Shown here in pieces: positions 1 through 6,620 of a DNA stretch of 11,908 nt. The first letter of the stretch is position 1. The number at the start of each line of letters is the position of its first letter. The position numbers and the translations under genes were made by a program. Below the pieces are notes generated by a model, which saw nothing but the letters and a program-made list of their open reading frames with translations, had not been told where the DNA came from and ran no database searches. Where the stretch lies: the NCBI GenBank assembly GCA_002427745.1, contig DIYF01000026.1, positions 1,845-13,752 on the forward strand. Direction: 5' to 3'. The DNA comes from Roseivirga sp. UBA6061 (GTDB lineage Bacteria > Bacteroidota > Bacteroidia > Cytophagales > Cyclobacteriaceae).

Positions 1-1148
1 TTGCTGTTGGTCAAACCAACCTTTACTTCCTGAGCTCTGCCATTTTTCTTTACCACATAGTTAATAGAGTCATTGTATACATGCAGGCATTCTAAGGGTA
101 CAAATACCACATCTTCCAGCTTTTTAGTAACGATCACATTACTGGTGGTCATGGAAGGTCTCAGTTCTGAATCTCTTTCATTAAGGCGGGACACTACTTC
201 AAAAACCTTCGCATCAGAGTTAGGGTTTTGCTGCCCCACACGAGCTACACGGATCACTTTACCGCTCAGTCTTTTCTCAGGGAAAGCATCCAGACCGATT
301 TCAACAGGCTGGCCTGTCTTTACTTTACGAATGTCTACCTCATTAATATAGGTAGTAGAAATCATGCTCGACAAATCGGGTAGCTGAGCCACCTCAGGGT
401 TCCAGGGGCTCACTGTTGATCCTTCAACAATACGGTCTCCACCGAAACCACCTTTGGCATAGATTACCATACCATCCTGTGGTGCGCGGATAGTAAAGTC
501 CTGAAGCAGGGACACCATTCTGTTATAGCGGTCTCTTCTTCTCTTCAGGTCAGCTGTTTGCTCTACCATTTTCGCCTTAGCCTGCTCAATTTTCAGCTGA
601 TAGTTCTCTATGGCTCTTTGCTTATCTCTTTTCAGCTTTTCCAGCTCGTTTTCGTATTTCTTAATAGTTGCCGGTGGCTCATACTGAGACTGCTCCAACT
701 GAAGCTTTTTCTCCTCCATCTGGTAATCCAGATTGATCAGTTTATCTCTCTCTGAACGAAGTGTGAGAGCCGTGTCGATTTTGGCATTTTCATACTCTGC
801 TACCTCTGCATCCAGCTGATCTTTCTCAGTCTGCGTCTTATCGTAGAGTTCACTTTTGTCCAGTTCAGCCACAAAGTCACCGGAACGTACCTGGGTTCCT
901 TCTTCAACCAGTCTTTGAACGGTCATTTGTCTGATGCCATAATCTCTGGCAGCAATGGGTCCCATAATTTTCGTAGATCTCTCAGCCGACAGTTCTCCTG
1001 TAGTGGTCACTTCCACTGTGAACTCCCCCCGCTCTGCTGTGGCAAATAGAGCCGTACCTTTGTCTTCCGATTCCGGCTTAAAAACTGTGAGTGCCGTAAT
1101 CAATCCGACTACTATAATACCTCCAAATATGATGAGCTTCTTTCTCAT
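1..1148 (-). CDS. HlyD/MacA-like periplasmic adaptor (membrane fusion) protein, 3' end cut by window
   Basis: Adaptor subunit of a tripartite efflux or export pump, anchored in the inner membrane and bridging to an outer-membrane channel. The visible 382 residues start at an ATG whose complement is at 1146-1148; the frame is open to the window edge with no stop, so the C-terminus is missing. Visible order: short basic N-terminus and one membrane segment (about 5-23); first half of a lipoyl/barrel-sandwich domain (about 50-97, with VEEGTQVRSGD); a long charged coiled-coil hairpin (about 100-215); the returning lipoyl half (IRAPQDGMVIY, 220-230); then beta-barrel domain (about 260-345, with a TGQPVEIGLDAFP stretch). 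This domain order is diagnostic of the HlyD/RND-MFP family. The partner (an RND pump or a MacB-type ABC permease) would lie to the left, outside the window; which of the two cannot be told. It is divergent from the methyltransferase at 1496. Confidence 0.9.
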   Translation of the reverse strand, partial: MRKKLIIFGGIIVVGLITALTVFKPESEDKGTALFATAERGEFTVEVTTTGELSAERSTKIMGPIAARDYGIRQMTVQRLVEEGTQVRSGDFVAELDKSELYDKTQTEKDQLDAEVAEYENAKIDTALTLRSERDKLINLDYQMEEKKLQLEQSQYEPPATIKKYENELEKLKRDKQRAIENYQLKIEQAKAKMVEQTADLKRRRDRYNRMVSLLQDFTIRAPQDGMVIYAKGGFGGDRIVEGSTVSPWNPEVAQLPDLSSMISTTYINEVDIRKVKTGQPVEIGLDAFPEKRLSGKVIRVARVGQQNPNSDAKVFEVVSRLNERDSELRPSMTTSNVIVTKKLEDVVFVPLECLHVYNDSINYVVKKNGRAQEVKVGLTNS

Positions 1149-1240
1149 AATGCTATTAGTTTCTGTCCTTAGTTCTGCGAAATTATGGCTTATTTAACGT
1201 TTGACTTTATCCATCTGAAAAAGTATGTCGCCATTAGAGT

Positions 1241-1262
1241 AAAAAGGATTAATGCCTTTTTT
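1241..1262. other. AT-rich hairpin, terminator-like
   Basis: AAAAAGG (1241-1247) pairs with CCTTTTT (1255-1261) across a 7-base loop, and a T-run follows on the plus strand. The shape resembles a weak bidirectional terminator, but no recognisable gene ends here: both flanking genes start, facing away. The stem has only two G-C pairs, so it may be chance in AT-rich DNA. Confidence 0.25.
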
Positions 1263-1471
1263 GTTCAGATTCGAACCTTTTTCTCACTGACTTACAACTC
1301 CAATTAATTCCATTTGTTTCACCGTTCACTTTATTTAACTAACAATTTAAGATGTGGTTCACTCCCCAAAAGTTTAATCCGGATCAGTCCATTTATTGGA
1401 ACGGTTAAAAGCCTCCATTTTGATAGACTACTTACATTTAAACGGTAGCAAAAAAAATAGCCGGCAATCCG

Positions 1472-1479
1472 TATCTTTG
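1472..1479 (+). promoter_or_regulatory. Candidate Bacteroidota -7 element (TATCTTTG)
   Basis: TATCTTTG matches the Bacteroidota primary sigma factor -7 consensus TAnnTTTG exactly and lies 16 bases before the methyltransferase ATG. No matching -33 TTTG is present about 19 bases upstream; that position is an A-run instead. If real, the 5' leader would be only about a dozen bases. Confidence 0.4.
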
Positions 1480-1495
1480 GCACTTATTTTTGAAC

Positions 1496-2263
1496 ATGAA
1501 GTCTCTGATCAGTTTTATTATCAGGAAAGTACCCAGAAAGTACCTTCAGCTATTCAGCCATCACCTTTTAAAGGTGGTAAGTCTTTTTATGAGGGGAAAT
1601 AAGGTGACATGCCCGATATGTGAGATCAGCTATCGCAAATTCCTTCCCTATGGCAGGCTCAACCCCAGGGAAAACGCTCTGTGCCCTGACTCCCTTTCGC
1701 TGGAAAGGCACCGGCTGATGTGGCTTTACCTGAAAGAGAAAACAAGCTTCTTTTCAGCAAACCTCAAGGTACTTCACATAGCTCCTGAGATATGCTTTAT
1801 AGATAAGTTCAAAGCGATGGACAACCTCGACTACACTACCGCTGATCTGGAGTCTCCACTGGCTGAGGTAAAAATGGATGTTCATGAAATTCCTTTTGAA
1901 GACGGGACCTTTGATGTGGTATTCTGTAATCACGTGATGGAGCATGTGACCAACGACATTCAGGCCATGAGTGAAATCAATCGCGTCTTAAAGCCGGGAG
2001 GCTGGGCCATCATCCAGTCACCACAGGACTACAGCAGAGAAGAAACCCTGGAAGACCCCAGCATTACTGATCCCAAAGAGCGCGAGCGGGTTTACTGGCA
2101 GAGTGATCACCTCAGGCTATTCGGTCTGGACTATGGCAAAAGGCTGGAGAAGGCCGGATTTAAGGTAAATGAAGATCGCTATGTGATGGAGCTACCTGAT
2201 GAGACTGTCAGTAAATACGCCTTACCGGCCAATGAGATCATCTACTTCTGCGAAAGAGGCTGA
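1496..2263 (+). CDS. Class I SAM-dependent methyltransferase with N-terminal zinc-knuckle remnant
   Basis: Predicted 255-residue cytoplasmic methyltransferase; the substrate is unknown. I chose the ATG at 1496 over a TTG two codons earlier. Residues 38-73 look like the treble-clef/zinc knuckle often found in this type (C39-P-I-C42 ... C63-P-D-S66 ... LERHR), but the fourth expected Cys is Ser66. The Rossmann core follows: motif I is the atypical VLHIAPE (92-98) rather than a GxGxG loop, an acidic residue near D117 is suited to ribose binding, then D128-V-H-E-I-P-F, FDVVFCNHVMEHV (139-151) and the strand-4/5 signature RVLKPGGW. Both the LERHR and HIAPE forms are, from memory, typical of a Methyltransf_11-like group often near glycosyltransferases. 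The stop lies 22 bp inside the convergent glycosyltransferase gene, so the two transcripts are antisense at their ends. A role in modifying a glycan or lipid is inference from context. Confidence 0.82.
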   Translation: MKSLISFIIRKVPRKYLQLFSHHLLKVVSLFMRGNKVTCPICEISYRKFLPYGRLNPRENALCPDSLSLERHRLMWLYLKEKTSFFSANLKVLHIAPEICFIDKFKAMDNLDYTTADLESPLAEVKMDVHEIPFEDGTFDVVFCNHVMEHVTNDIQAMSEINRVLKPGGWAIIQSPQDYSREETLEDPSITDPKERERVYWQSDHLRLFGLDYGKRLEKAGFKVNEDRYVMELPDETVSKYALPANEIIYFCERG

Positions 2264-3219
2264 TCTACCTTTCTAAATGCCTCTGTCAGCATGCCCATAC
2301 CATAGGCAATCAGCTGTGTAAATGCAGCTGCCACACTGAGTAAGGCCACTTTAAAACTGCTACTTTGTAAGAGGGAATGTAGGAAAATGCCCACAACGAA
2401 CAGGCTCAGGAGTCCCGCACCAGTGAAAAACAACCAGGGGTGGAGCAAATAGCTTACAGCCCAGAAAACCAACCCGAGGACAAAAACAGCAGGTAATGTA
2501 TGAACGGCCTTCAGCTCTTTGGGGAAGAAGCGCCTGATATTGACTCTAGCCCTTCCGAAAAAGTGCAACTGTTTAAAAAACTGTTTGAGGCTGGTTCTGC
2601 GTTTGTGATAAACAAAGGCGTCCGGTATTAATCCTGACTTAAACCCATGCTGAATCGTTCGCAGACTAAACTCTATGTCTTCTCCCATACGGGTAATCAG
2701 GTAGCCTCCTGTTTTTTCAAACACTTCCTTCGATATCCCCATATTAAAGCTTCGTGGATGGAATACCCCCACATGCTTTTTATTTCCTCTGATACCTCCG
2801 GTAGTAAACGGTGAGGTCATTGAGTAGCTTATGGCCTTTTGCAAAGGGGTAAAGGAGGCATGCGCCTTATCCGGCCCTCCAAATACATCCAGTTGATGCT
2901 GATCCAAAAAGGCTTCAACAGTTTCAAAATACTTCTCAGGAATAAGGCAGTCTGAATCGAATACTACAAAGTAATCTCCTTCTGCTCTTTCAAAACCATA
3001 GTTGCGTGAGAACCCCTGACCTGAGTTAGGCTTAAAGAAATATCTGATTTTAAGTCTGTCTTCGAACTGTTGGGTGATTTCTTTACAGGGCTGGTCGGAG
3101 CCATCCTCAACGATCAATACCTCGAAGTTCTTAAATGTCTGAAGGCACAGAGACTCCAATAGCTCCAGCACCTCCTGAGGACGGTTGTATACAGGAACAA
3201 TTACCGAATAGTACCTCAT
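2242..3219 (-). CDS. Membrane-anchored family 2 glycosyltransferase
   Basis: Inverting GT-A glycosyltransferase of 325 residues, expected at the cytoplasmic face of the inner membrane and adding a sugar to an unknown acceptor, probably an envelope polysaccharide or glycolipid. Key motifs: nucleotide-binding start SVIVPVYNR (5-13), E38-D39-G40, the metal-binding D88-S89-D90, the GED catalytic-base motif (179-181), and an amphipathic stretch QLHFFGRAR (217-225) leading into three predicted membrane segments (about 242-260, 264-282, 291-311). The ATG start overlaps the TGA stop of the upstream glycosyltransferase in an ATGA junction, indicating translational coupling. It is the last gene of the six-gene minus-strand run; its final 22 bp overlap the 3' end of the methyltransferase tail-to-tail. 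Donor and acceptor cannot be deduced. Confidence 0.88.
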   Translation of the reverse strand: MRYYSVIVPVYNRPQEVLELLESLCLQTFKNFEVLIVEDGSDQPCKEITQQFEDRLKIRYFFKPNSGQGFSRNYGFERAEGDYFVVFDSDCLIPEKYFETVEAFLDQHQLDVFGGPDKAHASFTPLQKAISYSMTSPFTTGGIRGNKKHVGVFHPRSFNMGISKEVFEKTGGYLITRMGEDIEFSLRTIQHGFKSGLIPDAFVYHKRRTSLKQFFKQLHFFGRARVNIRRFFPKELKAVHTLPAVFVLGLVFWAVSYLLHPWLFFTGAGLLSLFVVGIFLHSLLQSSSFKVALLSVAAAFTQLIAYGMGMLTEAFRKVDQPLSQK

Positions 3220-4181
3220 TGGCCTTCTACCCCGATTGTCTCTTCCAGTATATAATCGCTGCGTTTGTGTGAGTTCATAGTCATCATCTCACCAATGAAG
3301 CCGGCCAGAAAGAGCTGGACCCCGACTATGATGGCAGCAATAGCCAGAAAAAACAGCGGCTGGTCTACCACCTGCCTGTAGTCATCTGTTTTAAGAATGT
3401 GGATCGCTCTTATTTTAACCCAGGCAATCCAGCCCACAAACAGAAACCCCAGCATAAATGAGAGTGTACCCAGTGTTCCGAAAAAATGCATGGGTCGCTT
3501 TTTGTACCTGGAGACAAAGGAAATAGAGATCAGATCAAGAAACCCATAGATAAACCGCTCCAGACCAAACTTGGTAGTACCGTATTTACGTGCCCTGTGC
3601 TCCACCACTTTCTCACCAATTTTGGTAAAGCCATTGCGCTTGGCTATAACCGGTATATAGCGATGCATTTCACCGTAGATATCCAGCGTTTTCACCAGCT
3701 TCTGGTCATAGGCCTTAAGACCACAGTTAAAGTCATGGAGCTTGATACCTGAAAGCAGTCTTGTTACCCGATTAAAGAATTTAGATGGGATGGTTTTGCT
3801 GACGGGGTCGTGTCTCTTCTTCTTCCAACCGGAAACAAGATGGTGGCCATCCTTGATCATACGATAGAGTTCAGGAATCTCATCAGGGCTATCCTGCATA
3901 TCAGCATCCATGGTGATCACCACTTCTCCCTCGGTATGCTTAAAGCCCACGTTCAACGCTGCAGATTTACCATAGTTTCGGTTAAACTTCAGTGCTTTGA
4001 TAGGATGTTCCGAAGCCAGCTTTTGGATCACCTCCCATGAGCCATCATCACTGCCATCATCTACCATTACGATTTCATAGCTAAAGCCGTGTTCAGACAT
4101 GACACGGCTTATCCAGCTAATGAGTTCGGGTAATGACTCCTCTTCGTTAAAGAGTGGTATTACTATAGATACTTGTTTCAA
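3216..4181 (-). CDS. GtrB/DPM1-like polyprenyl-phosphate glycosyltransferase (GT2)
   Basis: 321-residue family 2 glycosyltransferase of the type that moves a sugar from a nucleotide to a polyprenyl phosphate at the inner membrane (GtrB, ArnC, DPM1 relatives). Visible: SIVIPLFNEEES (5-16), VDDGSDDG (40-47), RNYGKSAALNVGF (68-80), metal-binding D92-A93-D94 followed by Q96-D97, the FNCGLKAY stretch (151-158), the RKYGTTKFG motif (198-206) and two C-terminal membrane segments (about 234-255 and 276-298), the usual GtrB-like layout and length. The start is TTG (complement at 4179-4181): the preceding codons in this frame are GTA, ATA and then the TAA stop of the DUF4199 gene, and residue 4 already begins the conserved first strand. 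It lies 6 bp after the DUF4199 gene and overlaps the next glycosyltransferase by 4 bp. The sugar is unknown. Confidence 0.9.
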   Translation of the reverse strand: MKQVSIVIPLFNEEESLPELISWISRVMSEHGFSYEIVMVDDGSDDGSWEVIQKLASEHPIKALKFNRNYGKSAALNVGFKHTEGEVVITMDADMQDSPDEIPELYRMIKDGHHLVSGWKKKRHDPVSKTIPSKFFNRVTRLLSGIKLHDFNCGLKAYDQKLVKTLDIYGEMHRYIPVIAKRNGFTKIGEKVVEHRARKYGTTKFGLERFIYGFLDLISISFVSRYKKRPMHFFGTLGTLSFMLGFLFVGWIAWVKIRAIHILKTDDYRQVVDQPLFFLAIAAIIVGVQLFLAGFIGEMMTMNSHKRSDYILEETIGVEGQ

Positions 4182-4187
4182 TACTAT

Positions 4188-4709
4188 TTAAAATTCATCT
4201 TCCTCATTCTTGGTAATAGCACCAGAAATGGCTCCCCAGACAAGTCCTCCGATAATGGCTCCTAAAATACCCATGAAAAGCATAGCTTCGGGACTTACGA
4301 ACAACGAACCGAAGCCTCTGGCCTGTTCTATCTGCTCCTCAGTCATCCCCTGCGCCTCCCACATATCTTCCATCACGTTCATCACTCTTTCAGAGTAGCT
4401 GGAGTCAATCACTTTTACGTACAGGTAGGTCATTCCTGACCTGAATACAGCCATGATCGAAGCCGCAATCATGTTGATCTTAAAAGCTTCACCAAAGGTC
4501 ATATATCCCCCATTCAACTTCTTGAATTCGCGACCAGCCAGGATAAAGAACAAAAAGGCCAGCACCACATTGATAAAATTGAAAAGGAACCCCACGCTTG
4601 GATTTGCATTATCCATCAGGATGGGTATCAGGTTGACCACGGTAGAAACCAGTGCATAGATTAAACCGTATTTCTTGCCTACCTGACCCGGAGTTATTTG
4701 TTCTTCCAT
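4188..4709 (-). CDS. DUF4199-type four-helix membrane protein (copy 2)
   Basis: 173-residue integral membrane protein of no known function. Four hydrophobic segments are predicted at about 13-32, 38-58, 75-98 and 138-165, with an acidic soluble loop between the third and fourth (about 103-133, VIDSSYSERVMNVMEDMW and following) and an acidic tail NEEDEF. The REFKK...GGYMTFGEAFK stretch (60-78) before helix 3 and the VID after it match the DUF4199 pattern I know from Bacteroidota, where these proteins commonly sit next to a GtrB-like glycosyltransferase and a dihydroorotase gene, as here. ATG start; the stop is 6 bp before the TTG of the glycosyltransferase, so the pair is probably co-translated. 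It is a paralogue of the protein at 4831-5361. A helper role for the lipid-linked sugar step is only inference. Confidence 0.8.
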   Translation of the reverse strand: MEEQITPGQVGKKYGLIYALVSTVVNLIPILMDNANPSVGFLFNFINVVLAFLFFILAGREFKKLNGGYMTFGEAFKINMIAASIMAVFRSGMTYLYVKVIDSSYSERVMNVMEDMWEAQGMTEEQIEQARGFGSLFVSPEAMLFMGILGAIIGGLVWGAISGAITKNEEDEF

Positions 4710-4830
4710 AGTTTAAAGTTGAATAGTTGATCGATTGAAAATAAGAATTTAAATCCAATTAAGCGGATCGGCCCATAAAACGGTTCATATTTTATTTAAG
4801 CGACTCAACACTCTGATTGAACGCAATAAA
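4710..4830. other. Largest gap inside the minus-strand operon
   Basis: A 121-bp AT-rich spacer between the two DUF4199 genes, the only space in the run large enough for an internal promoter or processing site. No TAnnTTTG element was found on the minus strand. A short dyad AACGC/GCGTT (4820-4824 with 4834-4838) straddles the upstream gene's stop codon but has no T-run, so I do not call a terminator. Confidence 0.4.
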
Positions 4831-5361
4831 TCAGCGTTGACGTGTTCTAAGTATCACACTGAAAATAGGTGCAAGAAATAGTCCGGAGATTACCTTTTTT
4901 CCAAAAGCATCCAGAGCCAGACCTGACACCGTCACATCCTTTAATCCTTCTACCTGGGTCTGAAATGACTCTTCACTTCCGTTGGCAATCAACATGTCCT
5001 TACGCGACTCCAAAAACTCCAGCATAGACTCACGATAAAGTTGTAGAAAGTCTGGCTCGATCACCGTCATAAACAAGGTATAGAAGAGTGCGAAAATCAG
5101 TGCCGTAGCAGCATAGATCACAAAACCAATCGTCATGCCATGATAAAACCTTAGCTCTCCTCCGTTTTCATTATCTCTGAAATCCCTGGTTGCCACAAAG
5201 GTCATGGTACCAATTATGATAACATCCATAATAAGAGAAAGTGTATTTCTCCAGGGCTGCTGATCAAGATAGAAGAAGGTTATAAAGGCAATGATTGTAA
5301 TAACGGAGGCGGTTAACCCATAGCCCCCGGCTACCTTTACCAGGCGCGGATTAATTTTCAT
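4831..5361 (-). CDS. DUF4199-type four-helix membrane protein (copy 1)
   Basis: 176-residue integral membrane protein of unknown function, paralogous to the next gene in the run. Predicted membrane segments lie at about 11-31, 38-58, 74-99 and 146-171. Between helices 3 and 4 is a charged soluble loop (about 100-145, with IEPDFLQLYRESMLEFLESR) that follows the same plan as copy 2. The shared framework is R-acidic-F ... GG ... F before helix 3 and VI-acidic after it; overall identity is otherwise low. The tail is basic (RTRQR) where copy 2 has an acidic one, so the two may be non-equivalent partners. The ATG lies inside the end of the dihydroorotase-like gene (11-bp overlap), which strongly suggests coupled translation from the same mRNA. 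Confidence 0.78.
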   Translation of the reverse strand: MKINPRLVKVAGGYGLTASVITIIAFITFFYLDQQPWRNTLSLIMDVIIIGTMTFVATRDFRDNENGGELRFYHGMTIGFVIYAATALIFALFYTLFMTVIEPDFLQLYRESMLEFLESRKDMLIANGSEESFQTQVEGLKDVTVSGLALDAFGKKVISGLFLAPIFSVILRTRQR

Positions 5362-6619
5362 AAGTATTGATTAATCTTTCACCCTTGTTCACAGTACCTA
5401 TCACTCTGCCCTGTAGTTGCTTTTCCAGAAATGGCGAAGCCTCAGACTTAGAGGTATTGCTTGCCTTATCATAGCGCCAGTCCAGATCAGGAGAGAATAA
5501 AGTGAGACAGGCATTGCTCCCCTCTTCAATCCTTATAGTTTCCATTCCAAGCAAGGCTCTCGGATTTGCAAAAACCTTGTCCAGAATACGATCTGTTTTA
5601 TCACCAAAAACTGAACACAGGGTAGAGTAAAAGCTTTGCTGACCGATGATACCAAATTCTGCCAGGTCAAACTCCAGTTTTTTGCTTTCCTGATCCTGGG
5701 GCTGATGATCGCTGACAATAATGTCTATCGTACCATCCAACACACCGGCAATCAAAGCCTCCCTGTCAGTCCCCAATCGAAATGGCGGGCTGACCTTTAA
5801 ATTCGTATCGTACTCTGTCAATGCTCCATCTTCAAACAACAGATGATGTACACCTACATCAGCCGTCACATTCAGCCCATTGGCTTTGGCATTGCGTATC
5901 AGTTCTACACCCTCACGCGTTGACACCAGACTGAAGTGGACTTTGCCACCCGCATATTCCAGTAACCTGAGATCTCTCTGAATCATTACTTCCTCGGAAA
6001 TAGAAGGCATGCCTTTCATTCCCAGCCGGGTACTCACTTCGCCCTCATGCATGGCCCCGAAGGCAGTTAACATCTGATCTTCCGGCCTGTTGATCAATAC
6101 ACCGTCAAATTTCTGAAGATATTGTAATGTCTTGAGCATGATATTCGTATGCCAGACCGGAGAAGTACCTTCCGTAAAAGCCTTTGCCCCCGCATGGTGC
6201 AGGTCTATCATATCTGTCAGCTCCTTGCCCTCACAGCCTTTCGTTACCGCACCGGCCACATGCAGGCTTACAGGAGCATTACGGCTCCATTTAGCATAGT
6301 GGCTAACGGCATTTTTGTTATCCACTGCAGGCAAGGTATTAGGCATTAGCAGTACGTCTGTAAAACCACCTGCCGCAGCTGTAGCACTACCGGTATCAAG
6401 GTCCTCCTTATGCTCTAGCCCGGGATCGGTATAATGGGCCCTCATATCCAGCCATCCGGGTGATACTCTTAGCCCTTTTGCTTCTATGGTTTCACCATCA
6501 AAATCAATGTTTTCATCGATTTGGGCAATAATACCATCACGAATAAGCAGGTCTTTGTACGAATTATTGTGGGGAGAATTACTGTCTACAATGAGCGCAG
6601 CACGGATCAGAAATTCCAT
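5351..6619 (-). CDS. Dihydroorotase-like amidohydrolase, probably catalytically inactive
   Basis: 422 residues, full length for class I dihydroorotase (pyrimidine step carbamoyl-aspartate to dihydroorotate), and clearly homologous along its length: GWLDMRAHYTDPGLEHKED (55-73), AAAGGFTDVLLMPNT (81-95), LGMKGMPSISEE (199-210), VTADVGVHHL (251-260), KVSPPFR (275-281), DGTIDIIVSDHQP (295-307). The metal site is broken, however. The DxHxH motif reads D58-M-R60-A-H62, losing the first His; the HxED motif reads R178-P-E-D; the His before VST is L231; the AFSDDG-type ligand loop reads AFTEG (147-151); only H62 and D304 of the usual ligands survive. Databases will probably call it dihydroorotase/PyrC, but a structural, regulatory or changed activity is more likely, as in the inactive PyrC' partner of aspartate transcarbamoylase. 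It is 1 bp from the BatA-like gene and overlaps DUF4199 by 11 bp, far from any visible pyrimidine gene. Confidence 0.88.
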   Translation of the reverse strand: MEFLIRAALIVDSNSPHNNSYKDLLIRDGIIAQIDENIDFDGETIEAKGLRVSPGWLDMRAHYTDPGLEHKEDLDTGSATAAAGGFTDVLLMPNTLPAVDNKNAVSHYAKWSRNAPVSLHVAGAVTKGCEGKELTDMIDLHHAGAKAFTEGTSPVWHTNIMLKTLQYLQKFDGVLINRPEDQMLTAFGAMHEGEVSTRLGMKGMPSISEEVMIQRDLRLLEYAGGKVHFSLVSTREGVELIRNAKANGLNVTADVGVHHLLFEDGALTEYDTNLKVSPPFRLGTDREALIAGVLDGTIDIIVSDHQPQDQESKKLEFDLAEFGIIGQQSFYSTLCSVFGDKTDRILDKVFANPRALLGMETIRIEEGSNACLTLFSPDLDWRYDKASNTSKSEASPFLEKQLQGRVIGTVNKGERLINTYEN

Positions 6620-6620
6620 G

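Larger units (their letters stand above)
1149..1495. other. AT-rich divergent intergenic region
   Basis: This stretch separates the leftward adaptor gene from the rightward methyltransferase. I see no convincing gene in it. It holds one AT-rich hairpin (1241-1261) and one -7-type element next to the methyltransferase. A 7-base direct repeat GTTCACT occurs at 1324-1330 and 1357-1363, too short to interpret. No clear minus-strand promoter for the adaptor was found by eye. Confidence 0.6.

Noticed and set aside
1324..1363. Direct repeat GTTCACT at 1324-1330 and 1357-1363 as a regulator site
   Set aside because: Only seven bases, with a 33-base offset, in AT-rich DNA; expected by chance often enough.
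1490..1495. TTG at 1490 as the methyltransferase start
   Set aside because: An in-frame ATG lies two codons later and is the more likely start; the extension adds nothing recognisable.
1396..1602. Plus-strand 68-residue reading frame overlapping the methyltransferase start
   Set aside because: No recognisable domain, overlaps a clear methyltransferase in another frame, and uses intergenic low-complexity sequence for its N-terminus.
3486..3752. Plus-strand 88-residue frame inside the GtrB-like gene
   Set aside because: Lies wholly antisense within a strongly conserved glycosyltransferase and has no domain signature.
4820..4838. AACGC/GCGTT dyad at the end of the first DUF4199 gene as a terminator
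   Set aside because: Five-base stem without a T-run on the minus strand, and it includes the stop codon region.
5351..6619. Calling this gene pyrC as a working pyrimidine enzyme
   Set aside because: Most metal ligands are replaced, and no pyrimidine biosynthesis gene is adjacent.
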